Positions 24,392-33,296 are shown, counted from the stretch's first letter. The stretch: DNA of 64,000 nt from Erysipelotrichaceae bacterium (GCA_017428765.1 JAFRQF010000011.1:62001-126000), one strand, 5' to 3'. Notes: generated by a model from the sequence alone, not told the origin. Numbers and translations are program-made.

Positions 24392-25213
24392 ATGAAAAAG
24401 ATCTTAACACTGTTATTCGTACTCTTACTGGCCTGCGGCTGTTCTTCTCAGCAGCCTGCTCAGGATGCACAGGAAGGCACTTCCGTGCTTCGCATCGGCA
24501 TGGAATGCGACTATGCCCCGTTCAACTGGACACAGTCTTCCGATTCCGATACGGCAGTCCCTATCTCTTCCGTCGACTTTGCGGATGGCTATGACGTCGT
24601 CATCGGTTCCATGATCGCGGAAAAGCTGGGCATGGAGGTACAGGTCGTAAAGACGGACTGGGATTCCCTGATCCCTTCTTTGAACGCTGGAGCGATCGAC
24701 TGCATCATCGCCGGTATGACCGAAACTCCTGAAAGAGCGGAAGCCGTGAGTTTCACCACTCCTTACTATGAGTCGCAGATGGTCGTCATCGTCAGAAAAG
24801 ATTCCGACCTTGTAAACATCACCAATATCCAGGAACTCTCCGGAAGGAATGTCCTGGGCCAGATCAATACGACTTATGATGAGATCATCGACCAGATCGA
24901 GGGCGTCAACCATATGACACCGTTGGACACTTATCCGCGTATGGTCTTATCTTTACAGGCAAAAGAAGCCGATGCGATCACTGCTGAGCTTCCGGTCGCA
25001 AATGGCGTCGTTGCGGCCAATCCGGATCTTGCGATCGTCAGCTTTGCGGAAGGAAACGGCTTTGTCGTAGATACCTCCGTTTCGATCGCTGTTGCAAAAG
25101 AAAACGAAGCATTGCTGAATGATATCCAGGCTGCTTTGGATTCGATCTCCGAAGCGGACAGACTTTCGATCATGGAAGCAGCTGTCAACAGACAGCCGGC
25201 TATCGAAGGATAA
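24392..25213 (+). CDS. Amino-acid ABC transporter substrate-binding lipoprotein (probably lysine)
   Basis: Extracytoplasmic receptor of a polar amino-acid uptake system. A lipoprotein signal (MKKILTLLFVLLLAC) puts the lipidated Cys at residue 15. The mature part is a type II periplasmic-binding fold of the SBP_bac_3 family: LRIGMECDYAPFNW, GYDVVIGSMIAEKLGMEVQVV, LNAGAIDCIIAGMTETPERAE. I chose the ATG with AAAGGAAG upstream, giving 273 residues. The lysine riboswitch in its leader suggests lysine (or a related basic amino acid) as substrate. The permease starts three bases after its stop. Confidence 0.92.
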   Translation: MKKILTLLFVLLLACGCSSQQPAQDAQEGTSVLRIGMECDYAPFNWTQSSDSDTAVPISSVDFADGYDVVIGSMIAEKLGMEVQVVKTDWDSLIPSLNAGAIDCIIAGMTETPERAEAVSFTTPYYESQMVVIVRKDSDLVNITNIQELSGRNVLGQINTTYDEIIDQIEGVNHMTPLDTYPRMVLSLQAKEADAITAELPVANGVVAANPDLAIVSFAEGNGFVVDTSVSIAVAKENEALLNDIQAALDSISEADRLSIMEAAVNRQPAIEG

Positions 25214-25216
25214 GAC

Positions 25217-25975
25217 ATGTCTCTTGGAAAGTGCTTGGAGATCCTCTCCAAATACAAGCTGTCTTTCCTGCTTGGCGTCAGAACGACCCTGATCGTGGCG
25301 GTCTTAGGCACTTTGATCGGCCTGTTGATCGGACTTGTCGTGGGCGGCATCCGTGCCATACGTCTGGATAAGACGGCAGCTCCTTATAAAAAAGTCCTCA
25401 AAAAAGCTGTCGACATCATTTTCCGCATCTATATCGAGATCTTCCGCGGAACACCGATGATGGTACAGGCCGTATTCATCTACTACCTCGTCTATACCAA
25501 TATCGTCCGCTGGGATAAGATGGTGGCTGCGATATTCGTCATCTCGATCAATACCGGTGCCTATATGGCGGAGATCGTCCGTTCAGGCATACAGGCTGTC
25601 GACCCGGGACAGAACGAAGCCGCCAGGTCTTTGGGCATGTCTTCGATGCAGACGATGTTTGATGTCGTATTGCCGCAGGCCATCAAGAATGCCTTCCCGG
25701 CCATCGGCAACGAGCTGATCGTCAATATCAAGGACTCTTCCGTTCTGATGATCATTTCGATCACCGAACTGATGTTTCAGTCCAACTCCATTGCCGGTAC
25801 GACCTACCGCTTTACGGAGACCTATTTTGTTACCGCACTCATCTATCTGTGTCTGACCAGCATCTCTTCGATCATCCTCAATGCGATCGAAAAGAAGATG
25901 AACAATACGAAGACTTCCCTTCCGCAGTCCGATACGGACTTCAAGTCCATCTCGATGGCAAAGGAGGAACTGTGA
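25217..25975 (+). CDS. Amino-acid ABC transporter permease
   Basis: Inner-membrane subunit of the riboswitch-controlled uptake system. The 252-residue protein has about five transmembrane helices and the polar-amino-acid (HisMQ) permease EAA loop ([45 protein letters not shown], about residues 132-176). The Lys/Arg-rich segments after the first helix give a normal cytoplasmic orientation. It probably works as a homodimer, since only one permease gene is present. Its stop is one base before the ATPase start. Confidence 0.93.
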   Translation: MSLGKCLEILSKYKLSFLLGVRTTLIVAVLGTLIGLLIGLVVGGIRAIRLDKTAAPYKKVLKKAVDIIFRIYIEIFRGTPMMVQAVFIYYLVYTNIVRWDKMVAAIFVISINTGAYMAEIVRSGIQAVDPGQNEAARSLGMSSMQTMFDVVLPQAIKNAFPAIGNELIVNIKDSSVLMIISITELMFQSNSIAGTTYRFTETYFVTALIYLCLTSISSIILNAIEKKMNNTKTSLPQSDTDFKSISMAKEEL

Positions 25976-25976
25976 T

Positions 25977-26702
25977 ATGGCTGTGATCGAAGTAAAAGAC
26001 GTCAGAAAAGGATTCGACGGTCTGCATGTCTTAAAAGGCATCAGCTTTGAAGTGAACAAAGGCGAAGCCGTCTGTCTGATCGGTCCTTCGGGATCGGGAA
26101 AATCGACGATGTTGAGATGCATCAACCTGCTTGAAGATATCGACGGCGGAAGCATCAGAGTGCTTGGCGAAGATATCGCACAGCTCAAAGATATCAATAC
26201 CTACCGTTCCAAGGTCGGCATGGTCTTCCAGCAGTTCAACCTGTTCAACAATATGAACGTCTTAGACAACTGCATGATCGCCCAGAAGCGTGTCTTGAAG
26301 ACAGATCCGGAGACCGCCAGACAGAAAGCTCTTTTGCATTTAAAAAACGTCGGTATGGCCGATTTCGTCAACGCCTACCCTTCCACCTTATCGGGCGGCC
26401 AGAAGCAGCGTGTGGCGATTGCCAGAGCCTTGTGCATGGAACCTGAGATACTGCTATTCGATGAGCCGACTTCGGCACTTGATCCGGAGATGGTCGATGA
26501 AGTGCTCAACGTCATCTCAGATCTGAACAAGCAGAACATGACGATGCTGATCGTCACCCATGAGATGGGTTTTGCCAAGGATGTCGCCGATAAGATCATT
26601 TTCATGGATTCGGGCGTCGTCTGCGAACAAGGCAGTCCTGCCCAGATCTTCGATGATCCGCAAAATGAAAGGACCAGACAGTTCTTGAAACGCGTACTTT
26701 AA
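25977..26702 (+). CDS. Amino-acid ABC transporter ATP-binding protein
   Basis: Energises the same importer. Walker A GPSGSGKS is at residues 36-43, Q-loop [11 protein letters not shown] near 83, signature [15 protein letters not shown] near 139, Walker [15 protein letters not shown] near 160 and the switch His in IVTHEM near 194. The 241-residue length is typical of the GlnQ/HisP group. It is the last gene of the three-gene operon. Confidence 0.96.
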   Translation: MAVIEVKDVRKGFDGLHVLKGISFEVNKGEAVCLIGPSGSGKSTMLRCINLLEDIDGGSIRVLGEDIAQLKDINTYRSKVGMVFQQFNLFNNMNVLDNCMIAQKRVLKTDPETARQKALLHLKNVGMADFVNAYPSTLSGGQKQRVAIARALCMEPEILLFDEPTSALDPEMVDEVLNVISDLNKQNMTMLIVTHEMGFAKDVADKIIFMDSGVVCEQGSPAQIFDDPQNERTRQFLKRVL

Positions 26703-26727
26703 AAGAGAACTCACGTTCTCTTTTTTA
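26700..26727 (+). terminator. Terminator after the ABC transporter operon
   Basis: Ten-base stem AAAAGAGAAC / GTTCTCTTTT with a TCAC loop and T tract, starting within the ATPase stop codon. The minus-strand reading also ends in T residues, so it may serve the convergent phosphodiesterase gene too. Confidence 0.9.
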
Positions 26728-26730
26728 GTT

Positions 26731-27189
26731 TTATAAATCAACACGTTCCACGAAGATCTTGCCGTCATCATCGATATAGACTCGTGCGTAAGACGGCGAT
26801 GTGAGATCTCTGTTGTAAAGCGTGGATCCGGGATTGATGAATCGGATGTTGTTGTATATGTCATCGGCAAAGCTGTGCGTATGGCCATAGAAGACAACGT
26901 CCGCTTTTTCGCTTCTCGCCTTATCGATCATCAGCTTCTTGGAAAAGGTATAGCCCGTGCCATGGAAGATGAAGATCGTGTGACCGTTGAGTTCGATCTT
27001 TCTGCTTTTGGGATAGTCGTAGGCCCAGTCGTTGTTTCCTTCCACCGAGGCAAAGGGTGAAAGTTCTTCCGGCGGAACAAGAGAATCCCCGCAATGAAAA
27101 TAATAATCGCAGGCCGGATTATCGCTCAGGATCTTGTTGATGGAATCCATGTCGCCATGGTTATCGGAACATAAACAGATCTTCAGCAT
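26731..27189 (-). CDS. YfcE/MJ0936-type metallophosphodiesterase
   Basis: Small calcineurin-like phosphoesterase of about 152 residues. Metal ligands are visible in the usual order: DNHGD (residues 9-13), CGD near 38, GNND near 57 and GHTHS near 105. Family members hydrolyse phosphodiesters in vitro, but the physiological substrate is unknown. I start at the ATG that gives MLKICLCSDNHGD. A longer frame would run into the preceding trmL gene, which it overlaps by seven bases. In many Bacillota this gene lies just after rdgB (XTP pyrophosphatase), and rdgB is close by here. Confidence 0.88.
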   Translation of the reverse strand: MLKICLCSDNHGDMDSINKILSDNPACDYYFHCGDSLVPPEELSPFASVEGNNDWAYDYPKSRKIELNGHTIFIFHGTGYTFSKKLMIDKARSEKADVVFYGHTHSFADDIYNNIRFINPGSTLYNRDLTSPSYARVYIDDDGKIFVERVDL

Positions 27190-27692
27190 CGTAACAGGAA
27201 ATCCTCTCCTTTGATCACTTCTCTGTCGCTCAGATCGCCGAAACCGATCTGCCGCATGCATTCATATGCGCCGATCGCGACGCAGTTTGAAAGATTGAGA
27301 CTTCTTGCATCGGAACGCATCGGGATGCGGTAGCACTCGTCAAGATGTCCTTTCAGTATGGCTTTGTCGATGCCGGTCGATTCTTTGCCGAAGACAAGAT
27401 AGATATCTTCTGCCGTTTCATCGAAATTACATTCAACAAAGGATTTCAAGGCATATCTTGTAAAGTATACGAACTGTCCGTTCCTTCTTTCATAGAAGTC
27501 ATCCCAGTTCTTATAGACGCTGTAATCAAGTTCTTTCATATAGTCCATGCCGGCTCTGCGAAGATGTTTTTCATCGAGTTCAAACCCCAGAGGTTCGATC
27601 AGATGAAGCTTCATCTTGAAAGCCGAACAGGTACGCATGATATTGCCGGTATTCTGCGGGATCTCCGGCTCGAATAAGACGATATGGATCAT
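27183..27692 (-). CDS. trmL: tRNA (cytidine/uridine-34 2'-O)-methyltransferase TrmL
   Basis: SPOUT-class enzyme that methylates the wobble ribose of tRNA-Leu isoacceptors. The 169-residue protein begins IHIVLFEPEIPQNTGNIMRTCSA. It carries the SPOUT knot motifs VFGKESTGI near 111 and IPMRSDARSLNLSNCVAIGAYE near 132-153. The size is typical of this minimal family. It overlaps the following phosphodiesterase gene by seven bases and the preceding membrane-protein gene by four. Confidence 0.93.
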   Translation of the reverse strand: MIHIVLFEPEIPQNTGNIMRTCSAFKMKLHLIEPLGFELDEKHLRRAGMDYMKELDYSVYKNWDDFYERRNGQFVYFTRYALKSFVECNFDETAEDIYLVFGKESTGIDKAILKGHLDECYRIPMRSDARSLNLSNCVAIGAYECMRQIGFGDLSDREVIKGEDFLLRC

Positions 27693-28387
27693 AAGCTTCC
27701 CTTTGCCGTTACGGCCTTTAAAACGAAATATGCTGCCGCTAAAAGAGCGATGAACGTGACGACGATCGTGATGACCAGATGATTGAAGAACTCCGGCGGT
27801 ACGATCATGATCAGGATGTCTTTCCGCAGATCCAGAAGCCAGAGATCGTTGCTTGGGAAGAAGACATGATGAAACATCGTCCAGAACGAATCGAAGTCGA
27901 TCAGGATCCAGGCACCAAGTACCGCAAGTATCACTGCGGTATAAAACAACACTTTTTTATAGGAGCTGAAAAGAAGCGGCAACTGCTTTTTCTTTATCGC
28001 ATGGTATATCGCAAAGATCGTTACGATAAGACAGAAGATGCCGATATAGTTGGCTGCCAGATTGAGGTTACGCACATCGATCATGTGTAACTTCTCATCA
28101 TCGGTAAAGATCTCACGCATCTGTCCGCTGACTTCCATCTGCAGGTCCAAAGAAGCATTCGGATCGTTGAGATAGGAAAGCGTGAAATGCGTCAGTTCAT
28201 CAAGATCGGATTCGCTGATACCGATATGATCGGCGATCGACTTTCCATACAGGGTGAGTTTGGAATGTTCGGATCTGTAGAACGATTCGTTGAATGCCCA
28301 GAAGTGGATCGACAGGATCAGACTTCCGATGATGAACAGAAAGGCAAACAGTTTATAAAGCGTGTTATCAGAATTTTTCTTTTGCAT
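27689..28387 (-). CDS. TIGR01906-type integral membrane protein
   Basis: A 232-residue membrane protein of the uncharacterised TIGR01906/DUF1461 group. There are four evident transmembrane segments (about residues 11-28, 112-130, 145-163 and 205-225). A long outside loop between the first two contains the family-typical LTHFTLSYLNDPNA and the FTDDEKLHMIDVRNL motif near 94-108. Function unknown. It overlaps rdgB by 20 bases at its start and trmL by four at its end, so it is co-transcribed with both. Confidence 0.83.
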   Translation of the reverse strand: MQKKNSDNTLYKLFAFLFIIGSLILSIHFWAFNESFYRSEHSKLTLYGKSIADHIGISESDLDELTHFTLSYLNDPNASLDLQMEVSGQMREIFTDDEKLHMIDVRNLNLAANYIGIFCLIVTIFAIYHAIKKKQLPLLFSSYKKVLFYTAVILAVLGAWILIDFDSFWTMFHHVFFPSNDLWLLDLRKDILIMIVPPEFFNHLVITIVVTFIALLAAAYFVLKAVTAKGSL

Positions 28388-28958
28388 CGATGATCCATTT
28401 CTTCAGTGCTTTTGCACGATGTGAGTATACGTTCTTATATTCTTCGCCCAGCTCCGCTTCGGTCTTGTTGTATTCGGGTATCAGGAAGATCGGATCGTAT
28501 CCGAAGCCTTTGACGCCGGCCGGTTCTTTCGAGATCTCGCCCTCATTGACGCCTTCATAGTAATGGACCTGTTCGTCCTTGTCGATGAAACAAAGGCAGT
28601 CGACGAATCTTGCGCCTCTGTTTTTCACATCTTTCATGACATCGACGATGTAGCGGCATTTCTGCGGATAGTCCATTTCAGGTAAGAACCTGGCGGAATG
28701 GATGCCCGGTTTGCCGTCGAAATAGTCGATGCAGATGCCCGAATCATCGGCGATCGTCGGCAGATGGAACAGATCATGATAATACTTCGCCTTGATATAG
28801 GCGTTCTCTTTGAAGCTGTTTCCGTCTTCGACAGGTTCTTCATGATGATCCATGTCTTTCGGACAGACGAGTTTGACATCGACGACGTTGTCTTTGAGTA
28901 TGTCAGAGATCTCTGAGATCTTGTGCGCGTTGTTGGAAGCGATAAATAGTTTTTTCAT
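28368..28958 (-). CDS. rdgB: XTP/dITP diphosphatase (HAM1/RdgB)
   Basis: House-cleaning enzyme that hydrolyses non-canonical purine triphosphates. It starts MKKLFIASNNAHKISEI (phosphate-binding SNNxxK motif). It contains the metal-binding NAYIKAKYYHDLFHLPTIADDSGICIDYFDGKPGIHSARF block and ends with GFGYDPIFLIPEYNKTEAELGEEYKN. The 196-residue length is normal. TATAAT on the minus strand (28972-28967) ends eight bases before the ATG and no Shine-Dalgarno sequence is visible, so the message may start at or next to the AUG. Confidence 0.96.
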   Translation of the reverse strand: MKKLFIASNNAHKISEISDILKDNVVDVKLVCPKDMDHHEEPVEDGNSFKENAYIKAKYYHDLFHLPTIADDSGICIDYFDGKPGIHSARFLPEMDYPQKCRYIVDVMKDVKNRGARFVDCLCFIDKDEQVHYYEGVNEGEISKEPAGVKGFGYDPIFLIPEYNKTEAELGEEYKNVYSHRAKALKKWIIDAKEKF

Positions 28959-29012
28959 ACTTAAAAATTATAATATAAAATCTCTGATTTTCAATTTAAA
29001 CCGCTATAAGAC

Positions 29013-29037
29013 TAAAACGGGCAGAAACCCGTTTTTG
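29013..29037. terminator. Hairpin terminator between rdgB and phoH
   Basis: Stem AAAACGGG / CCCGTTTT around a six-base loop, with T residues on both strands. With the phoH terminator just beside it, it makes a tandem stop for minus-strand transcripts. Confidence 0.7.
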
Positions 29038-29060
29038 CGTGAAAAAGCGCTCAGAACGAA

Positions 29061-29092
29061 TAAAAATGCTTCAGATAAGCTCTGAAGCATCA
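29061..29092 (-). terminator. phoH terminator
   Basis: Ten-base stem ATGCTTCAGA / TCTGAAGCAT with a five-base loop and TTTTTATT on the minus strand. The phoH TGA is the first part of the hairpin. Confidence 0.88.
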
Positions 29093-30025
29093 GTCGAGAT
29101 TGAAGTGTTCGATGATCTTGGATACCAGAGGGTTCCTTACCACATCGGAATTGTTGAATTCCAGGAAAGCGATCTTTTCGATATCCCGGAGCTTTTCATA
29201 TGCGATCTTGAGACCGCTGCGATTGCGACTGATATTGAGGTCGATCTGGGTGATGTCGCCGTTGACGACCATCTTGGAATTGAATCCGAGTCTTGTCAGA
29301 AACATCAGCATCTGTTTGTCGGTGGTATTCTGCGCTTCATCCAAGATGATGAAGGCTTCATCCAATGTCCTTCCCCTCATATAGGCGAGCGGTATGACTT
29401 CGATGATGCCCTTTTCGATCATCTTGTCTTTCTGTTCCCCGCCAAGTATTGCATCGAGTGCATCATAGATCGGCATCAGATAGGGATCGATCTTCTCTTT
29501 GAGATCGCCCGGAAGATAACCAAGGGATTCTCCGGCTTCCACGGCCGGCCTTGTGATGATGATGCGGTTGACTTCCCCTTTCTTGAGATAAGTCACGGCC
29601 ATCAGAACGGCCAGGAAGGTCTTACCGGTACCGGCAGGACCGATGCCGAAGATGAGGTCATTGTTCTTGATCAGATCTATGAAACGCTGCTGGTTGTAGG
29701 TCTTGGCCTTGAACGGCTTGCCGGCAAAGGAATATGCGATGACTTCCTTCTTGAAGTAGCCGTTTTGTGCTTCGTTGATATGCATGAAGGACTGCTTGAT
29801 CAGATCATAATCGATGGTATCCTCTTTGCAGCGGGAGACCAGATAATCCATATGAGCGGAGAATTTGGCAAACATTTCCTCATCATCGCTCAGCAGTTTG
29901 AAATAATCATCACGATATACGATGCCGCAGTCATACAGCTCTTCCAGCAGCTGCAGATTGGCATCGTTGACACCGACGATATTCTGTATATCGTCCTGAC
30001 TCAGATTTTTAAAAACATATTTCAT
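29090..30025 (-). CDS. phoH: PhoH-family ATPase (PhoH/YbeZ type)
   Basis: P-loop ATPase linked to RNA metabolism and ribosome function; usually neighbours ybeY. Walker A GPAGTGKT lies near residue 128, the ITRPAVEAGESLGYLPGDL block near 157 and Walker B FIILDEAQNTT near 227. The 311-residue length fits. No ybeY follows here: the gene is closed by tandem terminators. The start lacks a Shine-Dalgarno sequence. TAAAAT (30039-30034) ends eight bases upstream of the ATG. Confidence 0.93.
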   Translation of the reverse strand: MKYVFKNLSQDDIQNIVGVNDANLQLLEELYDCGIVYRDDYFKLLSDDEEMFAKFSAHMDYLVSRCKEDTIDYDLIKQSFMHINEAQNGYFKKEVIAYSFAGKPFKAKTYNQQRFIDLIKNNDLIFGIGPAGTGKTFLAVLMAVTYLKKGEVNRIIITRPAVEAGESLGYLPGDLKEKIDPYLMPIYDALDAILGGEQKDKMIEKGIIEVIPLAYMRGRTLDEAFIILDEAQNTTDKQMLMFLTRLGFNSKMVVNGDITQIDLNISRNRSGLKIAYEKLRDIEKIAFLEFNNSDVVRNPLVSKIIEHFNLD

Positions 30026-30059
30026 ACACTTCTATTTTAGTTGAAATCTTTCAATAAAA

Positions 30060-30944
30060 CTATAAATATGAAACCCAGGTATTGGCTCCCACATACTGGC
30101 AGGCTTTAGCTCCGCAGCAGTTGGCATTTTCGATGGAAGAGATCACAGTTTGCCCTTTTGACAAGCCGGAGATGAATCCGGCAACGAAGGAATCGCCCGC
30201 TCCTGTCGAATCGATGCATTCGATAGTTTCTTGAGGCGGATAGAAGCTTCCTTTATAGAGACAGCCTTTTGCGGAGGCTTTGATGATGACGTTTCTGATG
30301 CCTGCCTGATACAGGATCTTTTCACATTCCATGAGATCTTCTTTTCTGCATAATTGTCTTGCTTCCGACTCATTGCAGAAGAAATAGTCGACATAAGAAA
30401 GGCAACGCATATCAAGTGCGTATTCATCGTTTTTGATCGAAGAAGTATCAACACACAATGTGATGCCTTTTTCTTTGATCTTTTCAAATAAGACGGTCAG
30501 TTTTTCATCATCCAGCATCTTCGATATGAAAAGCGAGGCAAATGAAACGATCTTGCAGTCATCATCGATATGGACATCTTCAAGATCATAAAGACGAAGC
30601 GAACCGTTTTTTGAGCCGACGAAGCTCCTCTCCCCTGTCTCATCGATCAGTACAAGAGAGATGTAGGTATCGATGTTTTCGCGAAAGACGTCATCGCGTA
30701 TCTTTACACCTTTCTGTTTCAGAAAATCAAAGATCATATGGCCGCTGGGATCATCGCCCAGGATGGTGGAAAAAGAGACGTCATTGCCCAAAGCGGCTAA
30801 GACGACAGCTTCATTGAGACCGTCTCCGCCAAACGATGTTTTGATCTGATCGGCTTTGTAGCGGCCGGAAAAGAATTGTTCTTTGTCTGCTTTATCGACC
30901 AGGATGTCGATACAGGAAGCACCTAATACATTGATCTTGCTCAT
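30060..30944 (-). CDS. PfkB-family carbohydrate kinase
   Basis: Ribokinase-fold sugar kinase, 294 residues. The N-terminal part shows INVLGASCIDILVD and GGDGLNEAVVLAALG (residues ~38-52). The C-terminal ATP/anion-hole motif DSTGAGDSFVAGFISGLS near 243 contains the catalytic Asp of GAGD. The substrate is not obvious; ribokinase-like or fructokinase-like activities are both possible. deoC two genes upstream hints at pentose metabolism but is separated by rpsU and a terminator. A TACAAT element ends exactly six bases before the ATG and no ribosome-binding site is present. Confidence 0.9.
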   Translation of the reverse strand: MSKINVLGASCIDILVDKADKEQFFSGRYKADQIKTSFGGDGLNEAVVLAALGNDVSFSTILGDDPSGHMIFDFLKQKGVKIRDDVFRENIDTYISLVLIDETGERSFVGSKNGSLRLYDLEDVHIDDDCKIVSFASLFISKMLDDEKLTVLFEKIKEKGITLCVDTSSIKNDEYALDMRCLSYVDYFFCNESEARQLCRKEDLMECEKILYQAGIRNVIIKASAKGCLYKGSFYPPQETIECIDSTGAGDSFVAGFISGLSKGQTVISSIENANCCGAKACQYVGANTWVSYL

Positions 30945-30981
30945 ACATCTATTGTATTAAAAAAACCAACTTTCGTTGGTT
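30945..30981 (-). terminator. rpsU terminator fused to the PfkB-kinase -10
   Basis: Stem AACCAAC / GTTGGTT with a GAAA tetraloop and a T tract on the minus strand (30981-30957), followed at once by TACAAT (30956-30951) and six bases to the next ATG. One 38-base gap thus ends one transcript and starts the next. Confidence 0.82.
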
Positions 30982-30982
30982 C

Positions 30983-31162
30983 TTATTTGGATCTTCTTAA
31001 CTTACGAGCGTTTTCACGTTTCAGTCTTTTCTTGATACCAGGTTTAACGTAATATTCTCTTTTTCTTGCTTCAAGAAGAGTGCCGTTACGGGAGACCTGT
31101 CTCTTAAAACGACGTAATGCGTCATCGAGCTGTTCGTTTTCCTTAACTACGACCTTTGCCAC
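30983..31162 (-). CDS. rpsU: Ribosomal protein bS21
   Basis: A 59-residue basic small-subunit protein involved in initiation. The sequence [58 protein letters not shown] is canonical up to the Lys/Arg tail. The start is a GTG (31162-31160) preceded at five bases by the strong GGAGGTG. An upstream in-frame ATG would add nine residues that homologues lack. A small hairpin sits just before the ribosome-binding site. Confidence 0.95.
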   Translation of the reverse strand: MAKVVVKENEQLDDALRRFKRQVSRNGTLLEARKREYYVKPGIKKRLKRENARKLRRSK

Positions 31163-31167
31163 AATTT

Positions 31168-31200
31168 CACCTCCTCTTGCTTCGCGCAAGAATTATTATA
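31168..31200 (-). promoter_or_regulatory. rpsU promoter -10, leader hairpin and RBS
   Basis: TATAAT at 31200-31195 on the minus strand. A five-base stem CTTGC / GCAAG with a GCGAA loop (31190-31176) then leads directly to GGAGGTG (31174-31168). The hairpin abuts the ribosome-binding site and could affect its access. Confidence 0.55.
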
Positions 31201-31225
31201 TCGAAAATATTTTCAAAAATAAAGT

Positions 31226-31873
31226 CTATTCGCCTTTTGCGATCAGTTTCGTTCCGGAAGAGGTTCCGATGCGGTTTGCGCCGAGCTCGATCATCTTTTC
31301 GAAATCCTCTCTGCTGCGCACGCCGCCGGCTGCTTTGATCAGACATTTATCTTTGACTGTTTCTTTCAACAGTGCGACATCTTCAAATGTGGCACCGCCT
31401 GTTGAGAAACCGGTGGAAGTCTTGACGAAATCCGCCTTGGTATTCAGGATGCACTTGCAGGCAGCGACTTTTTCTTCATCTGTTAACAGACAGGTCTCGA
31501 TGATGACTTTAAGTGTCTTGTCTCCGACCGCTTCCTTGATTTGTGCGATCTCATTTGTGACATAATCGTAATCCCTGTCTTTGAGACGGCCTATATTGAT
31601 GACCATGTCGACCTCATCGGCACCTTTGCTTAAAGCGTCTTTTGCTTCAAAGACCTTGGCTTCCGTAGACATGGCACCTAAAGGGAAACCGATGACGCAG
31701 CATACCAGGACATCGCTTCCTTCCAGCTGTTTCTTGCAGAATTCGATGTTGCAGGTATTGACACAGACGGATTTGAAGTCGTATTCTCTTGCCTCATCGC
31801 AGAGCTTTTTGATCGCTTCCAGAGATGCGTCAGCCTTCAGCAGCGTATGATCGATATACTTAGATAATTTCAT
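31226..31873 (-). CDS. deoC: Deoxyribose-phosphate aldolase
   Basis: Cleaves 2-deoxyribose 5-phosphate to glyceraldehyde 3-phosphate and acetaldehyde in deoxynucleoside catabolism. The 215-residue class I aldolase has KYIDHTLLKADA at the N-terminus and EVDMVINIG near 85. KVIIETCLLTDEEK lies near 120, and VKTSTGFSTGGAT near 146 holds the Schiff-base Lys. A GGAGAG element lies inside the end of the preceding gene, which it overlaps by 14 bases. It could feed from the nucleoside deoxyribosyltransferase seen elsewhere in the window. Confidence 0.96.
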   Translation of the reverse strand: MKLSKYIDHTLLKADASLEAIKKLCDEAREYDFKSVCVNTCNIEFCKKQLEGSDVLVCCVIGFPLGAMSTEAKVFEAKDALSKGADEVDMVINIGRLKDRDYDYVTNEIAQIKEAVGDKTLKVIIETCLLTDEEKVAACKCILNTKADFVKTSTGFSTGGATFEDVALLKETVKDKCLIKAAGGVRSREDFEKMIELGANRIGTSSGTKLIAKGE

Positions 31874-33296
31874 TTTCTTCTCTCCTTCTCTTTTTTATGA
31901 ATTTGACGGCGTAATGTTTATCGCCGTAATAGAATTCTTTGCCTAAGCCCATCGAAAGGAACCTTTCATTGCCCTTGCCTATGATCAGCAAGGTATCGTT
32001 CCTGTTCATGATCTCGATCGCATTCTCGATGGCTTGCGAGCGCATCGGCATATATAAGATGCGTCCGTTCCTCTCATAGCGGTCGCAGCGTTCCAATATC
32101 TCCATGACCGAAGAATCCTGGGATTCGTTTTCGGTGAGTATGGATACATCGAGGTATTTGTTGCACAGTTCCATGATCTTTTCCAGACGCTTGTCGCCAT
32201 CGGAATAGTTGATGGAGATGACCCCGATCGCCCGGTTCTTGCGTTTGACGTAATCGCCATAGCGGAAGATCTCTTCGATCGAATTGATGTCATAGGCGGA
32301 ATCGACGATGATGTTGAACTCCTCGTCCACCCTTTCCATGACGCCTTCGACATATGGAACATCTTCCATATGCGCGATGATATCGTTCAAGTTATTGCCC
32401 TGTATCGCCAGAGCGATGATGGCAGCCGTCAGGTTGTATACATTGACCATTCCCTGTACTTTGGAGCGTACCGGGAAGACTTTTTCATCATGTACGATCT
32501 TGAAGGCGATGCCGGAAGAGGAAACGGAAACATCACGTATCTGGAAATCGGCGATCGAAGAAGTGCCGTAGGTCACATAATTCTCGACGCAGTCTTTCAG
32601 TTCGTTGAAAGATTCGTCATCGATATTGAACAGTACCTGTGAAGAGTTTTCCAGAGTATAGAGATAACGGCGCACGTAGGTGTAGTAATCGTTGCTCTGG
32701 TATTCACTGGAATTTTTGTTGGTGCAGGTATAGATGACGCATTCCGGCCTCAGGGAATCGAGCTTCTGCAGATTCAAAGATGCAGCATCCGCTTCAAAGG
32801 TACAGGCTTTGACGCCGTTCTTTTTCATCGTGTCGAGCATCTTGAGGTTGTCTAAGATGTTCAAAGTGGCAAAGGAAGAATTGAGTTCGAGTCCGTTGTA
32901 ACGGATGCCCAATATCCCGATATAGCCACAGGAAGAGAAAGAATTCAGATAGTAGTTGATGAAGGAAGCGACGGAACTGCGTCCATAGTTTCCCAGTACG
33001 ACATATTTTTCAATACCGGCATTGGGATCGTTGTAAAAGATATTGGCTGCCTTTGTCAGAACGGTATTGACGTTTTTTACTTTGATATAGACGGCTTTGT
33101 ATTTTTCTTTGACTTCCTTGGAATAGACGATGACTTTCGCACCGTTTTCGATGGCTTCCCTGATATAGTCATGACCGTCATACTTGATGCCGTCCAGACA
33201 GAAAAAGATCGCATTCTTCATCGAATGGCGCGAGTCGATGGAAAGCTGTTCGATCTCGATGTCGGGAGCCCCTTTGAATAAACGGCTAAGCAGCAT
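31860..33296 (-). CDS. Degenerate Mur-ligase (MurE-like) protein lacking the canonical ATP site
   Basis: A 478-residue protein with the three-domain layout of MurE. The N-domain is recognisable (DSRHSMKNAIFFCLDGIKYDGHDYI, residues 21-45; ENGAKVIVYS). The start of the C-domain, NVYNLTAAIIALAIQGN, and the following VEGVMERVD match MurE. The GTNGKT/S P-loop, however, reads GNYGRSS (102-108), with Arg in place of the essential Lys. The MurE EVSSHAL-like block reads FEADAASL, the DHLDxH motif is missing, and no DNPR-like motif is seen. It may be a pseudoenzyme or a ligase with altered nucleotide use. It overlaps mtaB and deoC and has no frameshift, so it is under selection for an intact frame. Confidence 0.72.
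   Translation of the reverse strand: MLLSRLFKGAPDIEIEQLSIDSRHSMKNAIFFCLDGIKYDGHDYIREAIENGAKVIVYSKEVKEKYKAVYIKVKNVNTVLTKAANIFYNDPNAGIEKYVVLGNYGRSSVASFINYYLNSFSSCGYIGILGIRYNGLELNSSFATLNILDNLKMLDTMKKNGVKACTFEADAASLNLQKLDSLRPECVIYTCTNKNSSEYQSNDYYTYVRRYLYTLENSSQVLFNIDDESFNELKDCVENYVTYGTSSIADFQIRDVSVSSSGIAFKIVHDEKVFPVRSKVQGMVNVYNLTAAIIALAIQGNNLNDIIAHMEDVPYVEGVMERVDEEFNIIVDSAYDINSIEEIFRYGDYVKRKNRAIGVISINYSDGDKRLEKIMELCNKYLDVSILTENESQDSSVMEILERCDRYERNGRILYMPMRSQAIENAIEIMNRNDTLLIIGKGNERFLSMGLGKEFYYGDKHYAVKFIKKRRREENEII

Noticed and set aside
29039..30040. A 333-codon open frame on the plus strand opposite phoH
   Set aside because: Mirror frame. phoH has full motifs on the other strand. The frame stays open because the genome rarely uses TTA, CTA and TCA codons, whose complements are stop codons. 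Its protein has no recognisable features.
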